Positions 35,869 through 45,791 of a stretch of 46,255 nt of DNA are shown in pieces (within the stretch, counting starts at the first letter, position 1; every line of letters starts with the position of its first letter). Source of the DNA: Opitutaceae bacterium (lineage in GTDB: Bacteria > Verrucomicrobiota > Verrucomicrobiia > Opitutales > Opitutaceae); the NCBI GenBank assembly GCA_002694885.1, contig NZNM01000076.1, positions 1 through 46,255 on the forward strand, written 5' to 3'. Below the pieces are notes generated by a model. It made no database searches. It was not told where the DNA came from and saw only the letters and a list, made by a program, of their open reading frames with translations. A program made the translations under genes and the position numbers.

Positions 35869-37461
35869 ATGGATAAGCGCAGTTTCAAAAGCCGCTACCA
35901 GCTAGCGTGTAACCGAAAGTCATTCTTGGGACTAACCAGGGAAAGCGCGCTCAAGGGATTGTTCGGCGGCAATGCGTTCGTTTCGATTGTCGTGCTCGGC
36001 CTCATCACATTGTTCCTGTTCAAAGAAGGCGCGGGATTTTTTGGCCAGTATAGAGATAGTCTATTGCTCTACAGGCAATCGGGCCTCGAGTATGTAGAGC
36101 TGATGCGGGGGCAGCAAAATGCGCTTTCAGCGCTGACCCGCTATCTGAATTCCATTCGTTCTCGGCAGGTTGAAAAGCTAGCGGAGGAGGGTTACGACTT
36201 TCAAGAATCGCGAGCGATCACGGAAGAGAGCGAGGATTTTTTCTATGATTTCGAAGACCTCGCTGTTCCCTTGAGGGAGCACGTTATCGAGGCAAATGAA
36301 ATTCTTTCTGCTGCCCGCGACTCCTACCAGGAGATGCAGAACTTGTCTGAGCATCGGAAAAGTTTGCTCGAGTCGGGCAGGCAAGACGAAGCCGATGCAT
36401 TGGAAATCCGAGAAATCGACTTCGCCCTCTTTTTTGACATCGTGAAGTCGCGCGAAAGCGAATACATTGAGATCAATGAAAACCTCATCCGAGGGATAGA
36501 GGAGATTCTGCCGTCTGTGCCCTATTTTGGCGATGCGGAATTGCAGGCCAAGACGGAGCGATTCAAAGAGCTCGCGGAGATGTTTATCGAGGAGGTTTCA
36601 AAGTTCGAAGAGAATGTTCTCGCTTGGGAACGCGCGAGATCGGTGCCGATTAGCGAAGCATTTACTTCGTTTATATTCGGGAAAAAATGGGTAACGAATA
36701 GTTCGATACAAGATTGGTACGGGCTGATTCCATTAATGTCCGGATCCTTTCTGGTGGCTTTGGTAGCCATGTTTTTCGCGGTTCCCTTAGGTATCGGAGC
36801 GGCCATTTACGTGAATCAGGTTGCGCGATCCCTTGAGCGCGATCTCATTAAGCCCTACATTGAGTTTATATCCGCTATTCCGTCAGTAGTGATAGGTTTC
36901 TTTGGTATCGCTGTGTTTGGAACATTGATACGAGAAGTCTCGGGATGGGAGTCGCTCGCGTGGATAGACTTTTTTCCGATAAGCGAGCGTTTGAATGCCT
37001 TCACGGCTGGCGGGCTATTGGCTCTAATGGCGATCCCGACTATTTTCACGCTCGCCGAGGATGCACTCAATAACGTCCCGCTTTCGTACAAAGAAGCATC
37101 CATGGCAATGGGTTCGACGCGGTTGCAAACAATCTTGAGAATCATCGTTCCCACGGCTCTGTCAGGCATCATATCAGCGGTGTTGCTGGGATTTGGTCGA
37201 GTGATTGGGGAAACGATGGTCGTGTTGCTTTGCGCTGGCAACCGGATCGAGATTCCAAGATTCGCTGAGGGCATAGGAGTCGTTTTTGAGCCTGTCCATA
37301 CGATGACAGGGATAATCGCCCAGGAATTAGGCGAGGTAGTCCATGGAAGCATGCATTATCGAGCATTGTTCATGGTTGGCCTCGTTCTTTTTCTCATCTC
37401 CTTGTTGATCAACTATTTTGCGCAGAAGATAGTGATGAAGTTCCAGATCTCCAGAGGTTAG
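35869..37461 (+). CDS. pstC: phosphate ABC transporter permease PstC, with large periplasmic insert
   Basis: A 530-residue permease, where PstC usually has 290-330. TM1 is at about 34-51. A hydrophilic, strongly helical and acidic region of about 205 residues (about 60-265) follows before the usual FIFGKKW entrance to TM2 at about 286. After that the normal PstC core resumes: PLGIGAAIYVNQ, FISAIPSVVIGFFGIAVFG, and the ATPase-coupling EAA loop NNVPLSYKEASMAMGSTRLQTI with ISAVLLGFGRVIGETM. The insert should lie on the periplasmic side and may contact PstS or a sensor. It contains no stop or frameshift. The gap 35631-35868 before it shows no gene. It is the first permease of the operon. Confidence 0.93.
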   Translation: MDKRSFKSRYQLACNRKSFLGLTRESALKGLFGGNAFVSIVVLGLITLFLFKEGAGFFGQYRDSLLLYRQSGLEYVELMRGQQNALSALTRYLNSIRSRQVEKLAEEGYDFQESRAITEESEDFFYDFEDLAVPLREHVIEANEILSAARDSYQEMQNLSEHRKSLLESGRQDEADALEIREIDFALFFDIVKSRESEYIEINENLIRGIEEILPSVPYFGDAELQAKTERFKELAEMFIEEVSKFEENVLAWERARSVPISEAFTSFIFGKKWVTNSSIQDWYGLIPLMSGSFLVALVAMFFAVPLGIGAAIYVNQVARSLERDLIKPYIEFISAIPSVVIGFFGIAVFGTLIREVSGWESLAWIDFFPISERLNAFTAGGLLALMAIPTIFTLAEDALNNVPLSYKEASMAMGSTRLQTILRIIVPTALSGIISAVLLGFGRVIGETMVVLLCAGNRIEIPRFAEGIGVVFEPVHTMTGIIAQELGEVVHGSMHYRALFMVGLVLFLISLLINYFAQKIVMKFQISRG

Positions 37462-37470
37462 GTTGACGTT

Positions 37471-38532
37471 ATGAGCCCCTCCAAAACAGTCGTCCGTGAA
37501 TCCATGGAAAAGTCTCTTTTCGGAAAATCCACGAAGAGCAAGGTAGTGGAACGCCTGGTATTCGCTCTTTTCCGTTTGAGCACGTATTTTGTGCTCCTGT
37601 GCGCGGCAACTATATTCGTAGACATCGTCTACAAAGGTGGTAAAACAGTTTTCCGCAGTGAGTTTCCATTCTTGAATGTGGAATTCCTTTCGGATTCTCC
37701 ACAGACGTTACACGTATTTGAGCATCAGGGTCGCAAATATGAAATGAGCGATTCTAAGTTCAGGAGTTTCCGGGAAGGAATCGACGAACCAATCGTAACA
37801 GAGACATACGCCTATTCAGGGGGAGGCATTTGGCCCTGTATTGCCGGAACGTTGCTCCTCGTTGCTGGGGCGATGATAATCGCAATGACTTTGGGTGTTC
37901 TCAGCGCGATTTTCTTGAGTGAGTATTCGCGCCCCGGGAAAATCTTGAACGCCGTCAGGCTGTCCATTCTGAATCTGGCAGGAGTCCCGTCCATTGTATT
38001 TGGTATTTTCGGTATGGGGATGTTCGTATTGGCCTTTGGCTGGAACGTTTCCTTAATCGCGGGCTGGTTTACTTTGGCCTTCATGGTGTTGCCGATAATC
38101 ATTTCCGCTAGCGAGGAATCCATGAGGGCTATTCCGCAAGGCATGCGCGACGCCTCTTTTGCCCTGGGAGCCACCCAATGGACTACGATTAGAACCAATG
38201 TCTTGCCCTACGCCATGCCCGGTATTCTGACATCTTCGATCATTGGCGTCGCTAGAGTAGCTGGGGAAACGGCTCCAATCATGTTCACCGCGGCCTACGC
38301 TCTTCGAGATCAGCTGCCATGGGAAGGGCTCGAGCGTTGGTACGATCTGTTTTTCCAGGGTGTTATGGCTCTCCCTTACCACATTTACGTAGTCAGCGCC
38401 AAAATTCCTCAGAATGAATACACTTCAAGAATGCAGTATGGCACGGCTTTCGTGTTTTTATTTATCATCGCTGCCATCGCCTTGAGCTCCATTTTGCTAA
38501 GAATCCGTATGAGAAAGAAATATCGCTGGTAA
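37471..38532 (+). CDS. pstA: phosphate ABC transporter permease PstA
   Basis: A 353-residue permease, longer than the usual 280-300. After TM1 (about 34-52) there is an extracytoplasmic stretch of about 70 residues ([20 protein letters not shown] and beyond) before the standard core: [52 protein letters not shown], and the coupling loop [22 protein letters not shown] with [14 protein letters not shown]. It pairs with PstC to form the channel. It begins nine bases after pstC and its stop overlaps an alternative pstB start, consistent with one transcript. Confidence 0.95.
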   Translation: MSPSKTVVRESMEKSLFGKSTKSKVVERLVFALFRLSTYFVLLCAATIFVDIVYKGGKTVFRSEFPFLNVEFLSDSPQTLHVFEHQGRKYEMSDSKFRSFREGIDEPIVTETYAYSGGGIWPCIAGTLLLVAGAMIIAMTLGVLSAIFLSEYSRPGKILNAVRLSILNLAGVPSIVFGIFGMGMFVLAFGWNVSLIAGWFTLAFMVLPIIISASEESMRAIPQGMRDASFALGATQWTTIRTNVLPYAMPGILTSSIIGVARVAGETAPIMFTAAYALRDQLPWEGLERWYDLFFQGVMALPYHIYVVSAKIPQNEYTSRMQYGTAFVFLFIIAAIALSSILLRIRMRKKYRW

Positions 38533-38570
38533 TGTCCTTAGTATCGCTCAGACTTCAAAAGGAAATAAAG

Positions 38571-39368
38571 ATGGATACTCCTGCAGTTGATTCCCAGAGG
38601 GTGGATAGAAACCGGCCGTTGATACGGATTTCCGATTTCGATTTTTCGTACGGCGATAAACAAGCGCTCTTCGATATTAACATGGATATCGCTGAGCATA
38701 AAGTTACCGCTTTTATTGGCCCGTCGGGCTGCGGCAAGAGCACTCTACTTCGTTGCTTAAACCGCATGAATGATCTCATCGAATCTGCTCGAATAAATCG
38801 TGGAAAAGTAGAAGTTAATGGGGTCGATATTTACGATGAACGCGTGGATGCGACGGAATTGAGAAAGCGCATCGGCATGGTTTTCCAGAAATCGAATCCG
38901 TTTCCCAAGAGCATTTACGAAAACGTGATTTACGGTTTACGAATTCAAGGGATCAAGAAAAAGTCTCAACTCGATGAAACTGTGGAGCGTTGTCTCAAGG
39001 GAGCCGCTCTTTGGGAAGAGGTTAAGGACCGATTGGATACAAGCGGATTAAGCCTTTCAGGCGGGCAGCAGCAGCGGCTTTGCATAGCTCGGGCGATGGC
39101 GGTAGGGCCGGAAGTTTTGTTGATGGATGAACCTTGCTCTGCATTGGATCCAGTAGCCACCGCGAAAATCGAGGAACTCATTCATGAACTTAAGAATGAT
39201 TACACAATCGTAATTGTTACGCACAACATGCAACAAGCTGCCCGCGTTTCTGATCAAACGGCCTTTTTTTACATGGGAAATTTGATCGAAATGAATGCGA
39301 CCGACCAGATTTTCATGAGTCCGGATAAGGAGCAAACAGAGGCTTATATATCCGGGCGCTTTGGATGA
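38571..39368 (+). CDS. pstB: phosphate ABC transporter ATPase PstB
   Basis: A 265-residue ATPase that drives phosphate import. Walker A is [21 protein letters not shown], a typical PstB spelling. The Q-loop is [20 protein letters not shown], the signature [16 protein letters not shown], Walker [14 protein letters not shown] and the switch His in [13 protein letters not shown] 38571 is chosen because AAGGA lies eight bases upstream and MDTPAVDS gives the usual length. An earlier ATG at 38532 overlaps the pstA stop and would add thirteen residues. PstB also takes part in signalling to PhoU and the PhoR kinase, which is not in this window. Confidence 0.97.
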   Translation: MDTPAVDSQRVDRNRPLIRISDFDFSYGDKQALFDINMDIAEHKVTAFIGPSGCGKSTLLRCLNRMNDLIESARINRGKVEVNGVDIYDERVDATELRKRIGMVFQKSNPFPKSIYENVIYGLRIQGIKKKSQLDETVERCLKGAALWEEVKDRLDTSGLSLSGGQQQRLCIARAMAVGPEVLLMDEPCSALDPVATAKIEELIHELKNDYTIVIVTHNMQQAARVSDQTAFFYMGNLIEMNATDQIFMSPDKEQTEAYISGRFG

Positions 39369-39423
39369 ATAGGCGTGTTTATTTGCTATTTCCGCAATTG
39401 AAGATATCAATGGAATCCTAGAG

Positions 39424-40098
39424 ATGGAACGTTACTTTCACGAAGAGCTCGAAGCGGTCCGTTCGCACCTCATGGAAATGGGCGAGCGAGCGGTGGAAAG
39501 CGCTAATCTCGCCTTGAGAGCCTTAGAGCAACGGGATCTCGACATCGCTGACAGCGTTATAGAAGGGGATGACATAATCGACGCGATCGAAACCCGGATC
39601 GATGAGGAGGTCGCGCGCTACATCAGCTTGAGAGCCCCGGTCGCGAAGGATCTGCGATTGCTTTTCGTTGCCGTGAAGGCGAGTCACGATCTCGAGCGTG
39701 TTGGTGATGAGGCGACAAGTATCGCAAAGAGGACCAAGAAGATCTTAGCCAGCAATGAGACCTATCGGGGATTGGGGCGTGTGCCTGACATGTGTGAACT
39801 TGCGATAAGTATGCTGAAAGAGGCTTTACTTAGCTTTATTCAGGAAGAAGAGGACATCGCCCACCAAATTATTAGACGAGATAAGGAAGTGGACGCGTTA
39901 AACCGCGAAAATTTCAAAGAATTCGTGGAACTGATGAAAGACGATCCATCCAAAGTAGACGTATATGCGGAAATGATTTTCATTTCGAAATCGTTCGAGC
40001 GAATTGCGGACCACGCCAAGAATATATCCGAAGAGGTATACTTTCTCCTGACATCCCAATCTTTGAAGCAAGTGATCAAAGAAGAGACTAAATCCTAG
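39424..40098 (+). CDS. phoU: phosphate signalling protein PhoU
   Basis: A 224-residue cytosolic protein of two three-helix PhoU repeats. The N-terminal repeat has HLMEMGERAVESANLALRALEQRDLDIADSVIEGDDIIDAIETRIDEE, with acidic metal-binding clusters; the second has DVYAEMIFISKSFERIADHAKNISEEVYFLL, the family's ERIADHAxNI motif. PhoU lowers pst transport and Pho signalling when phosphate is plentiful. It is the last gene of the porin-pstSCAB-phoU block, 55 bp after pstB. No phoR or phoB follows. Confidence 0.96.
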   Translation: MERYFHEELEAVRSHLMEMGERAVESANLALRALEQRDLDIADSVIEGDDIIDAIETRIDEEVARYISLRAPVAKDLRLLFVAVKASHDLERVGDEATSIAKRTKKILASNETYRGLGRVPDMCELAISMLKEALLSFIQEEEDIAHQIIRRDKEVDALNRENFKEFVELMKDDPSKVDVYAEMIFISKSFERIADHAKNISEEVYFLLTSQSLKQVIKEETKS

Positions 40099-40179
40099 AT
40101 TGAGGTGGATAAGAATCGCTAGCCATTCCTGACAAGAGCTTGTAATTGCCAGGCGAATTTCCAGAAGGATCACTTTGCT

Positions 40180-40950
40180 TTGAGAAGCTTTCAAGCGCAT
40201 GTGATTTCGTGTTTGCTCGCGGAGATAGAGCGGCGAGCTGCCTTGCTGGGCAATTCGGATCCGATAAGGATCCTGGATGCCGGTTGCGGTAGGGGAGACC
40301 TTATCTCGGAATTAATGCATATTTTGCGGGAAAGGGGAAAGTTAGCGGGAAGGTGCGAGCTTTACGGATTTATCGCTACAGATCGGATGGCTGGCAAAAC
40401 AACTTCTTGCGACGACCTCGTTGAGTCGCTAAAGGCTCGTCACCCTGAGGTTGGATGGAGAGGCAGGATTCGCCTAGTTCCTTCAGGGGGACCCTGGCCG
40501 TTTGAAGACCGATATTTCGATATTACCATCTCGAGCCAAGTTCTTGAACATAGTCGCCAATTGGGCTGGTACTTCGAGCAATGTTATCGAGTTCTTCGGC
40601 GATCAGGTATTGGCCTTCACTGCTTTGAAGCGAGCGAGATGTCCAGGGCTATTGGAATTTTCCCTTCTTTGGCGGCAGGATCCGGACTCGTCGATTCCGG
40701 CAACGACCGACCAGGTAGCGATGGGATCTGTCAAGTAATCCCTTCATGGAAACGCGTCTTGGACATAGGAGAACGGGTAGGTTTCAAGGTAAGTCCTAGA
40801 TACAATGGCTGCTTGTTACGGAGAAAGTTGAGTGGAGATTCAACGGCGTACCGCTACTCTCGAAGCCTATTCGATAATTTTGCCATCCGTTTGCTGGCTC
40901 TTTGGTCGCCGGTGACGCTGATTTCGGAGAAGGTGCAGAGAGACAGTTGA
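40180..40950 (+). CDS. class I SAM-dependent methyltransferase
   Basis: A 256-residue protein with motif I IRILDAGCGRGDLI near residue 29, a motif II-like RIRLVPSGGPWPFEDRYFDITISSQVLEHS near 95, and VLRRSGIGLHCFEA as motif III. This is the methyltransferase_11 type. The start is TTG 40180, with AAGGA about 12 bases upstream. The C-terminal third departs from relatives that I can recall, ending in a hydrophobic ALWSPVTLI segment. The substrate is unknown. It follows phoU by 81 bp on the same strand but is not part of known pst operons. Confidence 0.8.
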   Translation: MRSFQAHVISCLLAEIERRAALLGNSDPIRILDAGCGRGDLISELMHILRERGKLAGRCELYGFIATDRMAGKTTSCDDLVESLKARHPEVGWRGRIRLVPSGGPWPFEDRYFDITISSQVLEHSRQLGWYFEQCYRVLRRSGIGLHCFEASEMSRAIGIFPSLAAGSGLVDSGNDRPGSDGICQVIPSWKRVLDIGERVGFKVSPRYNGCLLRRKLSGDSTAYRYSRSLFDNFAIRLLALWSPVTLISEKVQRDS

Positions 40951-41022
40951 AAATCGCGATTGGCGAGGCTGCGCGAGTTCAGTCTTGAACGCTTTGGCTA
41001 CGGAGGTTGCAATCTGGACCTC

Positions 41023-43335
41023 ATGTCAAGAGCCCCTTCAAAGTCATTTCCTGAAAATTGGTCAGCGCCTGCCAAGGGATTTCTGGCTCTAGTGGGCCTC
41101 GTTGGAGGGCTGATTTCGCTGGCGAATGCCCAGACTGAAGAATCAGCGGACATTCAAGCGAAGCGAGAGCAGAGAGATGCGACCGTCTGGAAAGCGGAAG
41201 TCGCTGCCGAAGCTTACGGAGAATCCATTGTTAAGTTTTGGGATTCGCTTAGAGAAGCGGAATCACCGCTGCAGGTGTTTCGTACATTTTCCCTGGGGTC
41301 TGTTGAAAAGCCGAATTGGACCCTTAATCAGAGGCATCCCCAGGGTGTTTTCGAATTTATCCATCTAGCGCCACGATCCGGAATTCAGCTTCTCAAAAGC
41401 TATCAGCTGCAAACGATGGTTAACGATTTCGAGCAGCAAGGGTATGAGCTAGACCAGTTCGATTTTCGCCATTCCGGATTCGAGCTTCAAGGCAACGGGA
41501 TTGCTATCTCAGAGATAGAATTCGAAATAAATGTCAGCGGTCCGAGCCATACCCTTTACCGACGCTCGTTTCGAGGGATCGCTCGAATTCAATGGGATCC
41601 GGAGGCTGATGAGGAGGGGATTCACCATCCTTCATCGATTACCTTCCTCGAACTCAAGCAATTCAGAAGGACGGGAAAAAAAGGATTTGTTACCCGGGAT
41701 TGGCTAGATAGCGGCGTTTCAAATTCCCCTTATCGGTACATCATGGTGGAAGACGTCGATCTAGATGGAAAGCCCGATATCGTGTTTCCTCAAGAAAACA
41801 TGGTCTACCGGAATTACGGGAATTTCGAATTCGATCCGAAGCCGCTTCTCGAAAGCCCGCCCGCTCTAAGCGTTATTGATTCCGCCTTGCTCGTCGATTT
41901 GGATTTGGATGGAAAACGCGAATACGTCGTTTGCCTTCGAGGCATCGGTGTTCTCGTCTTTGAACAACATAGGAAAACAGGAGCGTATAGCAGAAAGCCC
42001 AAGATAATTTGGGAGCCAAAGACGCTTTATGGAGCGGTGTCTCTAACAGCGGGGGATATTAACAGTGACGGATTGCCAGATCTATTTATCGGTCAAAATG
42101 TCGAGTCGCATACTCGGGGAGTTCTACCCAAGCCGTATTATGATGCCAACGACGGATTGTCATCGTATTTGCTGATGAATAGAGGGCGTCTCAAATTTCG
42201 AGAAATGTCGAAGGAAACCGGGTTGGCGGAAAGGTCTAATCGACGCAATCGAGTCGCTTCCATCGCAGACATCAACGGAGATGGTCTTCAGGACCTGTTG
42301 ATGAGCAGCAATTTTTCTGGTGTGGACGTCTATTCGTCTAGCGAAAGTGATTTGCTCGCTGGTGTCGCCGACGATTGGCTGGAGTCGCCCCAAATGTTTG
42401 GCTCAACGCAATTGATCGCGGATTTCGACCGCGACGGAGCCCTTGATATCTTTGTCGGCGGTGCGGCTTCAGAGGTAGGGCGTCGGATGAGCGCGATGGG
42501 CTCGCATCGGGAAGGTTTTGAGGAGAGCGAAGCCATAAGGCCTGTCGTAGCTAGGGGAAGTCGGCTTTGGCGGGGTGGCGAGAATGGCTTTTCTCTCTTT
42601 GAAGATGGAGGTGTGTTCGAGAGGGCCGGATGGGTGTGGAGCGGTATTGATATCGACTTTAACAACGATGGCTATTTGGATTTGTATTTGAATAATGGTA
42701 ATATTAGCCGGGCAACCGCGAAAAATTACGACGAGATTTTTTGGCGACATGACCTCTACGATATCGAGGGGGAGGAGATCCAGGATATGCTTAGGTTCTT
42801 TGGGGAAAACGATCCCGGGAAAATGTTTTCTGAAGATGAATACAGCTGGGCTCCCTACCAAAAAAACCGATTGCTGGCCAATTTCGGTGAGAGTGGGTTC
42901 GTCGATATCGCCTATCTGATGGGAGTTTCGCTCGAGGTGGACGGGCGCGCTGGCGTATCGGAAGATTTCAATATAGATGGAAAGCCCGACTTGATTGTGC
43001 TCGAAAGCGATCTAGTTGAAGAGAAAATCCAAGTAAGGATTCTTGAGAACGACCTGGTTGGCGTTGGCAATTGGGTGGGCGTTCAATTGCAGCCCGCTCC
43101 GGATCATTCTGTTATTGGAGCAACGACTCGAGTTTTTGGCGAAGACTACGAATCCGCGCGAGTGAATGCTCGCGGGCAAATCCGCAATTCCCAAACATCT
43201 TCCTTCATGAGATTTGGTATAGGAGAATTGGATTCAATTGACAGAATCGAGATAACTTGGTCGGATGGCCAAGCTACTGTACTGTCAAACCCGGCCATAA
43301 ACCAGTATCACGCTGTCAAGGCTGGGCAGAAATAG
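41023..43335 (+). CDS. exported FG-GAP/VCBS repeat protein with ASPIC-like end
   Basis: A 770-residue secreted protein. A hydrophobic segment at about 17-37 (GFLALVGLVGGLISLANAQT) is the signal sequence. A unique N-terminal domain of about 190 residues follows. Then come at least seven calcium-binding FG-GAP loops: DVDLDGKPDI, DLDLDGKREY, DINSDGLPDL, DINGDGLQDL, DFDRDGALDI, DFNNDGYLDL and DFNIDGKPDL, which build a beta propeller. The last 80 residues resemble the ASPIC/UnbV domain (GATTRVF, a QIRNSQTSS stretch, IEITWSDGQ). Such proteins are common on the surface of Verrucomicrobiota and Planctomycetota; the role is unclear. ATG 41023 is chosen over 40960 because it directly precedes the signal. 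Confidence 0.87.
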   Translation: MSRAPSKSFPENWSAPAKGFLALVGLVGGLISLANAQTEESADIQAKREQRDATVWKAEVAAEAYGESIVKFWDSLREAESPLQVFRTFSLGSVEKPNWTLNQRHPQGVFEFIHLAPRSGIQLLKSYQLQTMVNDFEQQGYELDQFDFRHSGFELQGNGIAISEIEFEINVSGPSHTLYRRSFRGIARIQWDPEADEEGIHHPSSITFLELKQFRRTGKKGFVTRDWLDSGVSNSPYRYIMVEDVDLDGKPDIVFPQENMVYRNYGNFEFDPKPLLESPPALSVIDSALLVDLDLDGKREYVVCLRGIGVLVFEQHRKTGAYSRKPKIIWEPKTLYGAVSLTAGDINSDGLPDLFIGQNVESHTRGVLPKPYYDANDGLSSYLLMNRGRLKFREMSKETGLAERSNRRNRVASIADINGDGLQDLLMSSNFSGVDVYSSSESDLLAGVADDWLESPQMFGSTQLIADFDRDGALDIFVGGAASEVGRRMSAMGSHREGFEESEAIRPVVARGSRLWRGGENGFSLFEDGGVFERAGWVWSGIDIDFNNDGYLDLYLNNGNISRATAKNYDEIFWRHDLYDIEGEEIQDMLRFFGENDPGKMFSEDEYSWAPYQKNRLLANFGESGFVDIAYLMGVSLEVDGRAGVSEDFNIDGKPDLIVLESDLVEEKIQVRILENDLVGVGNWVGVQLQPAPDHSVIGATTRVFGEDYESARVNARGQIRNSQTSSFMRFGIGELDSIDRIEITWSDGQATVLSNPAINQYHAVKAGQK

Positions 43336-43366
43336 CCACAACGCTAGTTAAAGGCGCTTGTCGGCG

Positions 43367-44449
43367 TTACCAGGCTAGCTGCCAACCTGCTGTAACTACA
43401 GATTTCGTAGAGAGCTGAAATCCATTCAGGTCTTCCATTATCGGAGTCGAGAGCTCGATCGCGAATCGATTTCCCTTAAAGCTGCCTTCGGTTGCGATGA
43501 AGTTTAGGCCGATCGCCGCGTCGATTCGCTGACCGCCATCGTTTTCCGAGAACGCTGTGGTTACTGTTCTTCTGGAGGGGGCGAACGGTGGATTAAATCC
43601 TATGTCGGATTGCGTTCCCCTCATTTCGCTAGCCCGATTGTATCGGAGTCGCCCGGATAAGCTGAAATGGCTAGAAAGATTCGTGGAAATCCAGCTGGAC
43701 ACATCAATTTGATTCCCGAGGCGATAGTTGTGATGGTTCTCGTTTAGGCGGGCGATGGCCCGCGCCTGCCACCCGAAGGACCAGGATTCCTTTTGCCTTA
43801 CATAGGTCACTGACGGCATCAAGTCTATGGTACCGCTACCTAGTTGCATAGGGGCAGGCATTTGCCGCGACAGCAGCCCTCCGGGACCGGGAATGAGGTC
43901 CGTTTCGCCGATTGATCCAGTAGGCAGGCTAACTCCAAGACCGAAATGGGCCCGTGCCTCTTCGGATCGATGGAATGGGAAAAGCCCTGCAATTTTCAAG
44001 TCTCCCCATCCGCTGCTGCGTGTTGTGAATTGCCTCGATCCGTTGTTGAGGGCGATCAACGGCGCTGCCATGGGAAAAATCTCGTGGTCCATTTCCGTAT
44101 CGATATAAGGAATCATGGCCATTAGGGTAACCTTGTCGTTTGGGGCACTCATGAGCCCGATCATGGTCATGTCCATTGTCATGTTTGAGGGCGTGACGGT
44201 GTAGTTGGCGGAGAATACCTCCTGCGAACTGCGGTTGGTTTCCGAACTTCGCATACCCTCCATATCCATTCGCATATGACGAACTGAAACCATCCATTCG
44301 CCCGCGCGGTGAGTATGGTCTCCCATCACCATTATAGGGGCATGTCCATCGGGTCTGCTGCCATCTTACTCGTGGGCTTCACTCGTTAGAAAGGCAGCGG
44401 CGAGATAAGTTAGGATAAGAAATGTCTGTGGTAAAAAGCGTTGTTTCAT
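43367..44449 (-). pseudogene. Met/His-rich outer-membrane transporter-like gene, stop after signal peptide
   Basis: ATG 44449 opens a signal peptide (MKQRFLPQTFLILTYLAAAFLTSEAHE) that ends at a TAA at 44366-44368. The same frame then runs on (DGSRPDGHAPIMVMGDH) for 333 more codons of a well-kept beta-barrel protein: GDHTHRAGEWMVSVRHMRMDMEGM, TMDMTMIGLMSAP, FGLGVSLPTGSIGE and a final aromatic strand GWQLAW. It resembles the COG4313-like 'transporter' outer-membrane proteins found near copper-handling genes; the early part is rich in Met and His. Codon 28 is the only lesion. Without the stop the gene would be normal. Restart inside would lack a signal. It is a pseudogene unless an assembly error is found. 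Confidence 0.8.
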
Positions 44450-44621
44450 CGTAGAAAAAACAAAGTGTAGATAAAATTGGATACGTAAGAATTATCAGTG
44501 AACTACTAATATAGTTACAGGAAGACTACGCCGCTTTCAGATGCAGCGTGTTTCGCTTGAAAGTGAGCCTACGCCCTCAACTGAAAATGGGGCGCCTTAG
44601 ATAGTTTATCAAGCGATGGGA

Positions 44622-44642
44622 GGTGGCGTTGCCACCCTTTTT
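44622..44642 (+). repeat. GC hairpin with T-run
   Basis: GGTGGC-GTT-GCCACC at 44622-44636, followed by CTTTTT. On the plus strand this has the form of a terminator, but no plus-strand gene precedes it. It lies 24 bp past the stop of the minus-strand Cys protein gene, so it could be a structured 3' end. The rest of 44450-44665 shows no gene. Confidence 0.5.
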
Positions 44643-44665
44643 GTCCAAGCCACCAAATGGCGCGA

Positions 44666-44992
44666 TTAGCAGGCAATCGAGGTCCAAATGGCAGGAGGTG
44701 TGAGTGTGGCTTGCGAATAGCTAGGAAGGCAGATGGGCAATTTGGGCAAAGTATCCAGCAAGTTGATTTCTTCGCTCCCGCAATTTTGCTCTTCTACAAA
44801 ATGGCATATTTGGCACTTGCTCTCGGTGTCGATAGCCTTGCCCAGAGCGGCAGTAAAGGAACGATTGCTGTCCATTTTCTCAATGGCCATCGTCGCCCAG
44901 CCGAACGTTTGAACAGGAACCAGGTGCCAGCCATTGAGGAACGCGATGACTGCGACTCCAATTACTCCTAAGCACCTTTTTTGCCAGCCCAT
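44666..44992 (-). CDS. small exported CxxC protein, hypothetical
   Basis: A 108-residue protein. MGWQKRCLGVIGVAVIAFLNGWHLVPVQ is a signal or anchor segment. A short helix (WATMAIEKMDSNRSFTAALGKAID) then precedes KCQICHFVEEQNC, a possible metal or redox site with Cys at C-x-x-C and a third Cys. The Pro-rich end (LPICLPSYSQATLTPPA) completes a form I associate with small exported proteins placed beside copper-related outer-membrane transporters. That pairing is seen here with the broken barrel gene downstream. I chose ATG 44992; a further in-frame start lies at 45031. The function is not known. Confidence 0.6.
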   Translation of the reverse strand: MGWQKRCLGVIGVAVIAFLNGWHLVPVQTFGWATMAIEKMDSNRSFTAALGKAIDTESKCQICHFVEEQNCGSEEINLLDTLPKLPICLPSYSQATLTPPAIWTSIAC

Positions 44993-45065
44993 GATTCTAG
45001 TCTTGAAGTGGAAAAGCCTTGGCGCTGTCAAGTTGTATGTTGAGCGTAATCCAACAGATCTTTTC

Positions 45066-45791
45066 TCACGCTCGTCCGGTGGCTTTAAAGCCTATTATTG
45101 GGGCATCCGGGCTCTGGGGATCCCCAATCAGGTAGATGCTGAATCTGCCTGCCGTTTTGCCCGTTTTTGGGTTGTAGTAGCGGAATTCATATAGGCAGGA
45201 TTGATGATCGGGCGAATCAGATTTCAAGAATTCCGTGGGTTGGCCCATCAATTCTACAACACTACCTAAGGAAGGCGGGGACAGCTGAGAGAGCGTGGAG
45301 GCATCGATCGATAGAGTCACGCTGCGCCGAAGCTTATTGACTTTAGCGTGGCCCATGCGACTCACAATTTCTTCAGTGAAGTCCTTGCCGAAAAGCTCGA
45401 CGAAAGCGTTGTCGAGCATCAGGCGATTGAGGAGATTGTCTCGGAAGCGGGCTTGGAACTTCATTTTGAAAGGGCGGTCCTGGTCCTTCCCTTTCCGTTT
45501 CTGGAAATGCCAAGTCCAGAGCTCCTCTTGCCCGGTAGAGTCGATGTTTTCGATGCGGCTAGGTTGAGATCCAGTCAGGAAAACGAAATCGGAATTCTTT
45601 ACGATTGGCTTGGCAAACTCGAATGTCAGCTGGGTATTGGGCAGCACAGAGACATTCTCCTCAAACGCTTTGAGCTGGTTTTTGAAGTGAAGCAGGCGCA
45701 GGTATACGCATCCGGTTAATGCCGGGAGGGTCAGAAGGAGCGTGAATGCGATTCCTAGGCGCTTTGCTCGATATGAGGGAGCGAATCTCAT
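45066..45791 (-). CDS. putative lipoprotein
   Basis: A 241-residue lipoprotein. The N-terminus has a charged start (MRFAPSYRAKRLG), a hydrophobic core and the lipobox LPALTGC at about 22-28, so signal peptidase II should cut before Cys 28. The mature protein is rich in beta-strand pattern (TLPNTQLTFEF-like and FSIYLIGDPQ) with a central basic stretch (WHFQKRKGKDQDRPFKMKF). No domain is recognised. The 45792-46001 gap to the divergent edge gene holds overlapping short frames and a hairpin, with no supported gene. Confidence 0.75.
   Translation of the reverse strand: MRFAPSYRAKRLGIAFTLLLTLPALTGCVYLRLLHFKNQLKAFEENVSVLPNTQLTFEFAKPIVKNSDFVFLTGSQPSRIENIDSTGQEELWTWHFQKRKGKDQDRPFKMKFQARFRDNLLNRLMLDNAFVELFGKDFTEEIVSRMGHAKVNKLRRSVTLSIDASTLSQLSPPSLGSVVELMGQPTEFLKSDSPDHQSCLYEFRYYNPKTGKTAGRFSIYLIGDPQSPDAPIIGFKATGRA

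Noticed and set aside
1282-44368. Stop-codon recoding (TAA or TGA read as sense) to explain the broken genes
   Set aside because: TAA, TGA and TAG are all affected, and all serve as normal stops in the intact genes here. Frameshifts and deletions also occur, so gene decay or sequence error explains more.
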